In this document: piece by piece, positions 1-7,731 of the stretch
Layout: the number at the start of each line of letters is the position of its first letter
Position numbering within the stretch: the stretch's first letter is position 1
Source of the DNA: Planctomycetia bacterium
GTDB lineage: Bacteria; Planctomycetota; Planctomycetia; Pirellulales; UBA1268
NCBI GenBank assembly: GCA_009919445.1
Contig: RGBY01000028.1
Span: forward strand, 1 to 16,020
Reading direction: 5' to 3'
DNA: 16,020 bases
The notes under the pieces: generated by a model
What the model was told of the DNA's origin: nothing
Databases searched by the model: none
The model's input: the letters and a program-made list of their open reading frames with translations, nothing else
Program-made: the position numbers and the translations under genes

Positions 1-110
1 TCCTGCGCCAGAAAGGCGTCGAGGACACCGTCAGAAATCTGATCCGCGAGTTTGTCCGGATGTCCCATGCTGACCGATTCACTCGTAAAAAGATACTTGC
101 CGCTTGCCAC
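1..110 (-). CDS. metK: S-adenosylmethionine synthetase, N-terminal fragment (cut by window edge)
   Basis: Only the first 36 codons are inside the window; the gene runs off the left edge. The visible protein reads ASGKYLFTSESVSMGHPDKL and continues with ADQISDGVLDAFLAQ, which is the conserved N-terminus of MetK. His17 and Asp18 of the GHPDK motif belong to the ATP/methionine site of the family. The enzyme makes S-adenosylmethionine from methionine and ATP in the cytoplasm. I chose the GTG at 108-110 because a GAGG lies 8 nt upstream (119-122); a TTG at 114-116 would leave only 2 nt, and an in-frame stop at 159-161 closes the frame. It lies 72 nt downstream of waaA on the same strand, so it may be read from the same transcript. 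Identity is firm; the start is likely. Confidence 0.88.
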   Translation of the reverse strand, partial: MASGKYLFTSESVSMGHPDKLADQISDGVLDAFLAQ

Positions 111-182
111 GTTCAATGCCTCGTGCAGATAGAAGGATTCGTTTCCAGAGCGAACCAGTCAGAACCGCCGCGCTCACAAGTC

Positions 183-1547
183 TTAGTATCTTGATTTTGC
201 CTCGATTCGACAACCGCCCCCGGTGGAATCGCTGGCGAGCAGGCCGAGCAGGCGGCGAACGGTGGTTTGGGTGGACCCACGGTTTCGTTCCACGACTTTT
301 TCGGCCCGTCTGCCGAGGGCTTCGGCCATGGGCGGGTCAGCCAGGCAGGTAGCGAGGAATGCCCGGAGGGATTCTCCGTCAGTCACCACGACTGCTGCGT
401 CATCGGCCAGCAGTTCGTTGACTTCGTTGCGAAAGTTTTGGGTGAAGGGGCCGAAGCAGACGGCTGCCCCGTACGCTGCTGGTTCGAGCATGTTTTGTCC
501 ACCACGTGTGCCATCAAGGCTGCCGCCCACAAAAGCGACGGTGGCGAGCCCCCACCACGAAGCCAGTTCGCCGGTCACATCGACCAGAATTATTGCCGGC
601 GGTGATCTGCCAGTTGCTGTGGAAAGCTGACTGCGGAGCTGCCACTCGATGCCGGCGGCATCAGGCTCAGCAAGACGCTTTTCCAGCCAGGCGGCAATCG
701 CTGCGGCCCGTTCGGCGTGTCGTGGAACGAGGATCAGCCGGAGGCTGTGGTGAAGCCTCCGCTGGTCCAGAAATGCCTCAACGGCCAACTGTTCTTCTGG
801 ATCCTGCGTGCTGCCGGCAATCAGAACGGGAGTCTGCTCAGTCAGGCCAGCCAGTTGTCGGAGCTGCACCACCCCGGCAGCCTGGCGGTCGCCACGAACA
901 CCATCGAACTTCAGTGAGCCGACTGGCTCAACCGTAGGGGCACCAAGTTGCTCAAACCGCGTGGCGTCTTCTGCTGAGCGGGCGAGCACCAGCCGTACCT
1001 GCTGAAGCATGGCTCGGGCCAGGGGCCGAATGCGACTGTAGCCTCGAAAACTCCCGGGGCTCATTCGGCCATTGATCACCACGACCGGCACTTGGCGACG
1101 GGCAGCAGTCCACAGCATGGTTGGCCATAGTTCGAGTTCTGCCAGCACGAGAAGGGTGGGGCAGACCCGGTTAAAGACCCGATTCACTGCCCAGCTGACA
1201 TCGAGCGGGCAGGGAAAGACGCGGTCGGCTCCGAACCGCCTACGGGCGAGGTCGAGGCCGGTCGTCGTCGAACTGGAAACGACGCAGTCAAGCGTCAGGC
1301 CACGCTCGGTTGCCTGGCGTTCAAGCTCGGCAAGAAGGGTGGTCAGTAACTGCACCTCACCGACGCTCACTCCGTGCAGCCAGATTCGCTGGGCTGTGGG
1401 AGAGCAGGCCGCGACGCGGATCGTTCCGGTCAGTCGCTCGAAAGGGGCGGCAACTGGCCGTCCCCCCCCGAACCGTCGCCAGAGTACCCAGGGCAGGGCG
1501 AGAACCCCCAGCAGCAGGTAGATCAGATTGAGAATCAGAGCCACCAC
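183..1547 (-). CDS. waaA: 3-deoxy-D-manno-octulosonic acid (Kdo) transferase
   Basis: A 454-residue GT30-family glycosyltransferase that moves Kdo from CMP-Kdo onto the lipid A precursor at the cytoplasmic face of the inner membrane. Residues 1-22 form a hydrophobic membrane anchor. Motifs seen in order: WLHGVSVGE (56-64, with Glu64 matching the catalytic base of the family), LAELELWP (135-142), INGRMSPGSFRGY (158-170), GSTQDPEE (245-252), PRHAER (275-280) and GGSLDGTRGGQNMLEP (341-356). Length is slightly above the usual 420-430. The start is one of two adjacent GTG codons at 1547 and 1544; no ATG lies nearby. It begins 3 nt after the secA stop, and a GGGGTGA overlapping that stop can serve as ribosome site, so translation is probably coupled to secA. 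Presence of this gene argues for a Kdo-containing LPS. Confidence 0.92.
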   Translation of the reverse strand: MVALILNLIYLLLGVLALPWVLWRRFGGGRPVAAPFERLTGTIRVAACSPTAQRIWLHGVSVGEVQLLTTLLAELERQATERGLTLDCVVSSSTTTGLDLARRRFGADRVFPCPLDVSWAVNRVFNRVCPTLLVLAELELWPTMLWTAARRQVPVVVINGRMSPGSFRGYSRIRPLARAMLQQVRLVLARSAEDATRFEQLGAPTVEPVGSLKFDGVRGDRQAAGVVQLRQLAGLTEQTPVLIAGSTQDPEEQLAVEAFLDQRRLHHSLRLILVPRHAERAAAIAAWLEKRLAEPDAAGIEWQLRSQLSTATGRSPPAIILVDVTGELASWWGLATVAFVGGSLDGTRGGQNMLEPAAYGAAVCFGPFTQNFRNEVNELLADDAAVVVTDGESLRAFLATCLADPPMAEALGRRAEKVVERNRGSTQTTVRRLLGLLASDSTGGGCRIEAKSRY

Positions 1548-1550
1548 CGG

Positions 1551-4500
1551 TCACCCCGTGGGCAGGCTCGTCGAACGGGCGCAACAGTTCTTGTATTTCT
1601 TTCCGCTGCCGCAGGGACAGGGATCATTGCGGCTGACTTTGTGGCCGACGTTACGGATTGTCTGCACTGGGGCAACGTCACCCTGGTCGGCAGGTTGTGC
1701 CCCTGATTGTTGGAGGGCCGAGGCTGACGGAGAGTCTTCATGGATTGCGGCCGTTTCGTGCCAGGTGCTCCGCAACGCGTCATCCTCCACCTGTTCAATC
1801 CGGTAGACGATGTCAACGACCCGTTCGTCGATTCCGCTCCACATCAGATCAAATGTCCGCATGCCCTCTCGTTTGTATTCCACCTTCGGGTCGACTTGTG
1901 CGTAGCCCCGCAAGCCGACGCTACTGCGGAGATGATCCATCGCCAGCAGATGATCCTTCCAGGCATTGTCGAGAATTTGCAGGAGCACGGCCCGCTCCAT
2001 TCGCTGCATTTCATTGCGGGGAGCATCAGGCTGGTCATGCCGGCGTTCACTGGCTGCCACCAGGGTGCGTTTGAGGTCGTCCAAGCCAGGGGACGACAGC
2101 GAGGCTTCGTCGAGCGTCGGATCGAACCGCTCGCGGGCCCAGGCCAGCAGTCCTGCGCGGTCGAGCCGTGGTGAGCCGTCGCCTTGGCGACCGCTAAAGT
2201 GGGCCAGGCCGACCAGTACTGGATACTCAACCTCACGCTTCCGGTAGGCGGCGCGGGCCTTTTCCCGAACGATCTGCTTGAAGGCCTCGGCGTCGGGATC
2301 ATTGCCGGCGATGTTCGCGAGATCGGCGTCGGTCAGTTCCACGCCGAATCGCCAATCCGTCCAGGCGCGGGCTGACTGTAGGCCAAAATCGTGACCGAGA
2401 AACTTCTCGCCGTCGCTCAGGTCGGCCTTCGCAATGGCCTCGCTGGCTCGCTGCTGCAGCCATTCGGCCACGTCGGCACGACCAACCCGTTTGAGATCAC
2501 GATCATTGACCGACAATTTCCAGCGGGCGTTGGCAAAACTGGCCAGTGCTGACCAGTTCCAGTCACGCTCATCTTCGCCCTCGGGCAGATTCTCTTCGAC
2601 CGCTTCAAAAATCTGCGCCTCGGCCTGGCGGGTGGCCCGGTCATGTGCCAGGCGGATTGCTTCGTCAGGACTGAGGCCGCGAAAATCACCACCGTCCAGT
2701 TCACAGGCGAGTTGTGACGATGCCCAACTGGCAAAGGTCTGCCCGCCATAGTCACGATCAAGGAAGGTGCCGATGTGCTGGTCAATCTGTCGGTCGACCA
2801 TCTCAATAATCAAATCTCGGCACTCGCTATCGCGGTCATGGGCCTCATCAGCGGAATGCCGCCCATCGAGAATCCGCTGCCGGAAGCCATAGACCCGCTT
2901 CCGCTGTTCATCCATGACCTCGTCGTATTCCAACAGGTTTTTTCGAATTTCGAAGTTTCGCTCTTCAACCTTCTTCTGGGCGGCTTCGACCCGGCGGGTC
3001 ACCATCCGGCTTATGATTGGTTCTCCGTCTTGCATGCCTAGGCGGGTGAGGATATTCTTGACCCACTCGCCGGCAAAGATCCGCATCAGATCGTCTTCCA
3101 GCGAAAGATAGAAGCGGCTGCTTCCCGGGTCGCCCTGACGACCACAGCGGCCCCGGAGTTGCAGGTCGATCCGCCGTGATTCGTGTCGCTCGGTCCCGAT
3201 GATCTGCAGGCCGCCCATCTCGCGGACCCGTTCCCCTTCGGGTTTCATGTTTTCACGACTGGAAATTGCTTCAATGAGGCTATCCCACTCATCCTTGGGA
3301 ACATCGAGCCGGGTCGGATAGTTGTGCTGGAGGGTGGCCCAGGCCATGGTTTCAGCGTTGCCACCAAGAATGATGTCGGTGCCGCGGCCAGCCATGTTGG
3401 TGGCGATGGTCACGGCGCCGAGGCGGCCCGCCTGAGCCACGATGTCGGCCTCTCGCTCGTGCTGCTTTGCATTCAGCACGGCGTGGTCAACACCTCGTTT
3501 GTCAAGCAACGCAGCGAGCCGTTCGCTCTTCTCGATTGAGACTGTCCCGACGAGGACCGGCAGCCCCCGTCGCTGGATTTCCCGCACCTTGTCGGCAGGG
3601 ATGTTTTCCGTTCCCTTCTCGCCTTTTGGCTGGAACTCAAAGCCGCTGTCAGTTTCTTTGGCGATCGTGCCAATCTTCCAGTTGCCGTCATTCAGGCTGA
3701 GGGTGTCCCAGCGATTGATTCGCTCAATTTCGTCTGCTACCGCCACCCATTTTTCCCGTTCAGTCCGAAAGATGACGTCAGTGTGATTGATCCGCTGCAG
3801 CGTCCGGTTTGGCGGAATGGCAATGACATCGAGGTGATAGATTTTCCAAAACTCATTGGCTTCGGTCATTGCCGTGCCCGTCATGCCGCCAAGCTTGTCA
3901 TAGAGTTTGAAGAAGTTCTGTAGCGTGACGGTGGCCAGAGTCTGCGATTCTTCCTTGATCCGCACCCCTTCCTTCGCTTCGACTGCCTGGTGAAGCCCGT
4001 CAGACCATTGCCTGCCAGGCATCAGCCGGCCGGTGAATTCGTCGACAATCACCACGTCCCCATTCTGAACGACGTAATTTACGTCCCGCTTGTAGAGGTG
4101 GTGGGCCTTCAGCGCATTGTCAATCAGGTGCGGCCACTCCATGTTGCCGGCGGTGTAGAAGCTTTCGACACCGGCCAGTTTTTCTGCCTGACGAACGCCG
4201 GCCTCGGTCAGGCTGACGGTGTGTTCCTTTTCCTGAACTTCAAAATGTTCATCGGCCTTCAGTTGCCGGGCTACTTTGTCGGCACGGGCATATTTGGTGA
4301 CGTCGTCGTGGGCGGGCCCAGAAATGATCAGCGGCGTACGGGCCTCGTCGATGAGGATGTTGTCGACCTCGTCAATGATGGCGTAGTGCAGTCGCCCCTG
4401 TGCCTGCTGCATCTGTTTTGGGAACCGGTCATCCCCTCGGGCTGCCATCCGCATGTTGTCACGGAGGTAGTCAAAGCCAAACTCATTATTCGTGCCGTAG

Positions 4501-5084
4501 GTGATGTCACAGGCGTAGGATCGCTGCCGTTCATCAGAGTCCATGCCGGTCTGGATGTTGCCGACAGTCAGGCCGAGCCCCATGTAAAGCGGCCCCATCC
4601 ACTCCATGTCACGGCGGGCGAGGTAGTCATTGACGGTGATGACATGGACACCCTTACCTGCCAGGGCGTTGAGATAGGCAGGCAGTGTGGCGACCAGGGT
4701 CTTCCCTTCACCGGTGATCATTTCGGCGATCGCGCCAGAGTGAAGCACCATGCCACCAATCATTTGGACGTCGTAGTGCCGCATGCCCAGAAACCGACGG
4801 CCTGCCTCACGACAAACGGCAAACGCCTCAACGAGCAGGTCGTCAAGGGTTTCACCGGCGGCCAGTCGTCGCTTGAACTCAGCCGTCTGCGCCCTGAGTT
4901 CGGCGTCACTCATCTCTTGGTAGCGGGGCTCGAGCGAGTTAATCGCCTCGATCTTGGGCTCCAGTCGCTTCAAGAACCGGGCGTTGGATGAACCGAACAG
5001 GCCGGTGATAAAACGTTCGATACGAGAGCCGAGGGCGGCTGCGAAATTGCTCACAGCGTCCCAAATACGTTCCAGTTGTTGCAT
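1551..5084 (-). CDS. secA: Preprotein translocase motor ATPase SecA, enlarged form
   Basis: A 1177-residue SecA, against about 900 in E. coli. It is the ATPase that drives unfolded proteins through SecYEG. Motifs, numbered from ATG 5084: Walker A TGEGKT (124-129), TNNEFGFDYLRDNM (198-211), the Walker B region with DEVDNILIDEARTP (about 238-250), GGMTGTA (399-405), TNMAGRGTDIILGG (562-575) and RGRCGRQGDPGSSRF (645-659, Cys where E. coli has Ser). The C-terminal zinc motif CPCGSGKKYKNCC has Cys1156, 1158, 1167 and 1168. Two segments have no E. coli counterpart: about 50 residues near 456-505 in NBD2, and roughly 200 extra residues within 740-1029 in the helical wing/scaffold part. The frame stays open up to 5267, but that extension is Pro-rich and unlike SecA, while MQQLERIWDAV resembles SecA N-termini. 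No clear Shine-Dalgarno site precedes 5084. Identity is certain; the start is probable. Confidence 0.95.
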   Translation of the reverse strand: MQQLERIWDAVSNFAAALGSRIERFITGLFGSSNARFLKRLEPKIEAINSLEPRYQEMSDAELRAQTAEFKRRLAAGETLDDLLVEAFAVCREAGRRFLGMRHYDVQMIGGMVLHSGAIAEMITGEGKTLVATLPAYLNALAGKGVHVITVNDYLARRDMEWMGPLYMGLGLTVGNIQTGMDSDERQRSYACDITYGTNNEFGFDYLRDNMRMAARGDDRFPKQMQQAQGRLHYAIIDEVDNILIDEARTPLIISGPAHDDVTKYARADKVARQLKADEHFEVQEKEHTVSLTEAGVRQAEKLAGVESFYTAGNMEWPHLIDNALKAHHLYKRDVNYVVQNGDVVIVDEFTGRLMPGRQWSDGLHQAVEAKEGVRIKEESQTLATVTLQNFFKLYDKLGGMTGTAMTEANEFWKIYHLDVIAIPPNRTLQRINHTDVIFRTEREKWVAVADEIERINRWDTLSLNDGNWKIGTIAKETDSGFEFQPKGEKGTENIPADKVREIQRRGLPVLVGTVSIEKSERLAALLDKRGVDHAVLNAKQHEREADIVAQAGRLGAVTIATNMAGRGTDIILGGNAETMAWATLQHNYPTRLDVPKDEWDSLIEAISSRENMKPEGERVREMGGLQIIGTERHESRRIDLQLRGRCGRQGDPGSSRFYLSLEDDLMRIFAGEWVKNILTRLGMQDGEPIISRMVTRRVEAAQKKVEERNFEIRKNLLEYDEVMDEQRKRVYGFRQRILDGRHSADEAHDRDSECRDLIIEMVDRQIDQHIGTFLDRDYGGQTFASWASSQLACELDGGDFRGLSPDEAIRLAHDRATRQAEAQIFEAVEENLPEGEDERDWNWSALASFANARWKLSVNDRDLKRVGRADVAEWLQQRASEAIAKADLSDGEKFLGHDFGLQSARAWTDWRFGVELTDADLANIAGNDPDAEAFKQIVREKARAAYRKREVEYPVLVGLAHFSGRQGDGSPRLDRAGLLAWARERFDPTLDEASLSSPGLDDLKRTLVAASERRHDQPDAPRNEMQRMERAVLLQILDNAWKDHLLAMDHLRSSVGLRGYAQVDPKVEYKREGMRTFDLMWSGIDERVVDIVYRIEQVEDDALRSTWHETAAIHEDSPSASALQQSGAQPADQGDVAPVQTIRNVGHKVSRNDPCPCGSGKKYKNCCARSTSLPTG

Positions 5085-5259
5085 AATAGTCGCGGGTGCG
5101 GGGATGGTCGCAGGTGCCGGGTTGGTCGGTGGATAAGGGCGGTGCGTCGTGCCGGGGGAGCACGCAAAAACAGACAGCCCGAAGGGCATTTCGGTGGCAA
5201 AACAGTGGGCCGGCGGTCGGGGCATGTCGTGCCCAACCTGCCGAAACACTATATAACGG

Positions 5260-5289
5260 ATTCTCACCGTGAGGCGGGCAGAGGGTCAA
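5260..5289 (-). promoter_or_regulatory. Candidate secA promoter
   Basis: On the minus strand TTGACC (5284-5289; 5 of 6 match to the sigma70 -35 box) and GAGAAT (5260-5265; 4 of 6 match to the -10 box) are 18 nt apart. Transcription would start near 5253 and leave an untranslated leader of about 170 nt before the ATG at 5084. An AT-rich ATATAA lies just downstream at 5251. Promoter rules in planctomycetes are not well fixed, so this is a pattern match only. Confidence 0.35.
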
Positions 5290-5290
5290 G

Positions 5291-5321
5291 GTGACTCCTG
5301 CGGCCGTCATCACGCTATAAA
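5291..5321 (+). promoter_or_regulatory. Candidate sulfatase promoter
   Basis: TATAAA (5316-5321; 5 of 6 match to a -10 box) is preceded by GTGACT (5291-5296; 4 of 6 match to a -35 box) with a long 19-nt gap. It lies back to back with the candidate secA promoter, so the two -35 boxes almost touch. The leader would be about 60 nt, up to the GGGAG ribosome site at 5379-5383. The -10 box is good and the -35 box weak. Confidence 0.3.
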
Positions 5322-5388
5322 ACAGCCAAACGCCGCGAAAAACCGTTCATGAGGCGGTGTCGCCGCTGGCGTGCTTCTGGGAGAAATC

Positions 5389-6828
5389 ATGGGAAGAAAG
5401 TGTTGGTTCCTGGTGGGAATGTTGGCGGGAATGTTCTTCTGGGGGGACTTCGCTGGCGGGCTCGCGATGGCCGATGCGCAGGATCGACCCAATGTGCTGT
5501 TCATTGTTTCAGACGATCTCAACAACCTTTTGGGCTGCTATGGCGACCCGCTAGCACGGACCCCTCACCTCGATCAACTGGCCTCGTCAGGGGTGCTTTT
5601 TGAGCGGGCGTACTGCAGTTTCCCGCTCTGCGGGCCGAGCCGGAATTCATTTCTGACCGGGCTGCACCCCAACGCCACCGGCATCCATGCCAACGCCCAG
5701 ATATTTCGCCAGACGATTCCGCAGCAGATCAGTCTTCCGCAGGCCTTTCGGCAGGCAGGATATTTTGCCGCCCGGATTGGCAAGTTGTATCACTACAACG
5801 TGCCCCGAAGCGTGGGGACAAACGGCCATGACGATCCTGCCTCGTGGGAACTTGAGCTCAATCCGGCTGGTGTCGACCGGCTCGAAGAGGAGCCCGATAT
5901 TTTCTCGCTCGCTCCGGGAAAGTTTGGCGGCACCCTGAGCTGGTATGCGTCGCCAAAAGCTGATGGTTTCCATACCGATGGGATGATGGCAGCCGATGCC
6001 GAGTGGGTGCTGGAGCGGTGTGCCCGTGACCGCTCGCGGCCGTTCTTTCTGGCTGTTGGATTCTTCCGGCCCCACACCCCGTACGTTGCCCCGCAAGATC
6101 CCTACTTTGGTTGGCACCCAGTCGACTCCATGCCGGTGGTGACCGGTGTGGCCGAAGATCAGGCCGATCTTCCGGAAGCAGCTCTTGGGAGTGCAAAAAA
6201 AGAGCATGAAAAACTGACCGATCAGTTGCGGCGTGAGTGCCGGCAGGCCTACAACGCCAGCATCAGTTTCATGGACGCCCAGGTTGGTCGGGTGATCGCC
6301 TCCCTCAAACGACTCGGCTTGGCTGAGAACACCATCATTGTTTTTACCAGTGACCACGGCTATCACATGGGTGAGCACGGGCTCTGGCAGAAGATGAGCC
6401 TGTTCGAGGAGAGTGCCCGAGTGCCGCTGCTCATTGTTGCCCCTGGGATTTCTCAAAAGATTCCTGCCCCGGGAAATCTTCAGGGACAGAGTCTCGTCCC
6501 CATGCTGGCCGATCCTCAGCAGACCGGACGCAACTGGGCCATCACCCAGGTCGTGCGGCGGCGCAAGGGGGAACGGTTTTTTGGCTATTCACTCCGGACG
6601 CCACGGTGGCGGTACACCGAATGGGACGAGGGGCGTGAAGGTCGGGAACTCTACGACCATGAGGCCGACCCTCGGGAACTGAAGAATCTGGCCGAAGACC
6701 CCTCCGTTGCTGCGGAACGAACACGGCTGGCTGGCCTGATGCAAAAAGCGGTGCAAACGACCCTGCCCGAGTCGGGCACAATTCCGCCTGTCAAGACTGA
6801 TGGCTGGGATATCATCTTGCAGCCGTAG
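5389..6828 (+). CDS. Exported type I sulfatase, iduronate-2-sulfatase-like
   Basis: A 479-residue sulfatase of the alkaline-phosphatase superfamily. It hydrolyses sulfate esters, probably on a sulfated polysaccharide, outside the cytoplasm. The start is ATG 5389 with GGGAG 5 nt upstream; a GTG at 5371 is a worse choice. Residues 1-30 are a signal peptide (Arg-Lys, hydrophobic core, AMADA cleavage region). The mature protein opens with RPNVLFIVSDDL, whose Asp42 and Asp43 fit the metal site. Cys81 in LCGPSRNSFLTG fits CxPSR, the Cys-type signature that is oxidised to formylglycine. FRPHTPY (226-232) and TSDHGYHMGEHGLWQK (320-335, Asp322, His323, Lys335) complete the site. The opening NVLFIVSDDLNNLLGCYGD and the PHTPY block resemble iduronate-2-sulfatases (SulfAtlas S1_7). 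The true substrate is not readable. No formylglycine-generating enzyme is in the window. Length is normal. Confidence 0.93.
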   Translation: MGRKCWFLVGMLAGMFFWGDFAGGLAMADAQDRPNVLFIVSDDLNNLLGCYGDPLARTPHLDQLASSGVLFERAYCSFPLCGPSRNSFLTGLHPNATGIHANAQIFRQTIPQQISLPQAFRQAGYFAARIGKLYHYNVPRSVGTNGHDDPASWELELNPAGVDRLEEEPDIFSLAPGKFGGTLSWYASPKADGFHTDGMMAADAEWVLERCARDRSRPFFLAVGFFRPHTPYVAPQDPYFGWHPVDSMPVVTGVAEDQADLPEAALGSAKKEHEKLTDQLRRECRQAYNASISFMDAQVGRVIASLKRLGLAENTIIVFTSDHGYHMGEHGLWQKMSLFEESARVPLLIVAPGISQKIPAPGNLQGQSLVPMLADPQQTGRNWAITQVVRRRKGERFFGYSLRTPRWRYTEWDEGREGRELYDHEADPRELKNLAEDPSVAAERTRLAGLMQKAVQTTLPESGTIPPVKTDGWDIILQP

Positions 6829-6908
6829 GGTCTGCGTCGGGCTCGCTTCCCGCTGCCAGGTGCCCGGCAGTCACGCCCGCCGAAAGATGCCTCTTGAGTG
6901 TTCGCCCT

Positions 6909-7721
6909 ATGACTGCTCGTCACCATACCTTTATCCCGCCCCGCGATCTGCGTGGGCAGTTGGTTTTTCTGGGGACGGGAACGAGTGTCGGGGTGCCGGT
7001 CGTCGGCTGTGGCTGCACGGTCTGTGCCAGCGACGACTCACGCAACCAGCGGACACGGACAAGCGTGGCCTTGGGGCTGCCGGAAGGCACGCTCCTAATT
7101 GACACGACGCCTGACCTGCGGGCCCAGTTGCTGCGGGAAGGAATCGGCCTGATCGACGCGGTGCTCTATACCCACGATCATGTCGATCACCTCTACGGAC
7201 TCGACGACATCCGGCCACTCTGCTTCCGCAAGGGAGGGCCGCTTCCGGTCTATTGCGAGCCACGGGTTGAAAGCCGTATTCGCAAGGCGTTTGACTACGC
7301 CTTCGAGGTGCCCGCCGTTGTCGGTGGTGGCTTGCCGAAGATGGTCCTCCATGCAATTGGCGCTGAGCCCTTCGATCTGCTTGGGGTGACTGTGACACCC
7401 CTGCGGCTTCGGCACGGTATCTTTGACGTGCTCGGCTTTCGATTTGGCAAGGTCGCTTACTGTACCGACACCAATGAGATACCCGAGTCGACCTGGCCGT
7501 TGCTGGAGGGGCTCGATATTCTCATTCTCGATTGCCTGCGGGCCGCCCGGCATCCGACGCACTTCTCCATCGATGAGGCAGTGGCGATCGCCCAGCGAGT
7601 GGCAGCCCGGCGAACGGTCTTGGTGCACATGTCGCACGAGATTGACCATGCCGCCGTTGCTGCCGAACTCCCTCCGGGCATTGAACTGGCCTGGGACGGG
7701 CTGGTTGTGCCACTCTCGTAG
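6909..7721 (+). CDS. PhnP-like metallo-beta-lactamase-fold phosphodiesterase
   Basis: A 270-residue cytoplasmic hydrolase resembling E. coli PhnP, which opens cyclic ribose phosphates in phosphonate breakdown. It shows the order seen in PhnP: LGTGTSVGVP, a Cys cluster GCGCTVC (33-39, the structural zinc site in PhnP), the metal motif THDHVDH (88-94), a histidine in RLRHG (169), YCTDTNEIP (185-193, bridging Asp) and VHMSHEID (239-246). The C-terminal ELAWDG block also matches. No other phn gene is nearby, so a role in phosphonate use is not supported; a house-cleaning role on cyclic phosphates is possible. The start could be ATG 6909 or TTG 6894; neither has a strong ribosome site. It lies 80 nt after the sulfatase on the same strand and ends 10 nt from the convergent nucleoside hydrolase. 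Confidence 0.82.
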   Translation: MTARHHTFIPPRDLRGQLVFLGTGTSVGVPVVGCGCTVCASDDSRNQRTRTSVALGLPEGTLLIDTTPDLRAQLLREGIGLIDAVLYTHDHVDHLYGLDDIRPLCFRKGGPLPVYCEPRVESRIRKAFDYAFEVPAVVGGGLPKMVLHAIGAEPFDLLGVTVTPLRLRHGIFDVLGFRFGKVAYCTDTNEIPESTWPLLEGLDILILDCLRAARHPTHFSIDEAVAIAQRVAARRTVLVHMSHEIDHAAVAAELPPGIELAWDGLVVPLS

Positions 7722-7731
7722 CTGATCAGGT

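Larger units (their letters stand above)
5085..5388. other. Divergent intergenic control region between secA and sulfatase
   Basis: About 300 bases separate the two divergent start codons. No convincing gene lies here. The secA frame stays open through about 60 codons of it, but those would encode a Pro-rich leader unlike SecA. The part at 5240-5345 is more AT-rich than its surroundings and holds promoter-like hexamers for both strands, described in separate entries. The rest is GC-rich without clear repeats. Function as a shared promoter region is inferred from position. Confidence 0.6.

Noticed and set aside
3990..4991. Open frame of 333 codons on the plus strand
   Set aside because: It is wholly antisense to secA within its most conserved ATPase part. 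The predicted protein resembles nothing known, and the frame is explained by GC-rich codon bias of secA.
5085..5267. N-terminal extension of SecA by 61 residues
   Set aside because: The stretch is Pro- and Thr-rich, lies in the divergent control region, overlaps the candidate promoter, and SecA homology begins at the ATG at 5084.
5647..6456. Open frame of 269 codons on the minus strand
   Set aside because: Antisense to the core of the sulfatase, which carries all catalytic motifs; no domain is recognisable in the shadow frame.
7722..7729. Perfect palindrome CTGATCAG between two convergent stop codons
   Set aside because: Eight bases are too short to act as a terminator and can occur by chance; no T-run is present.
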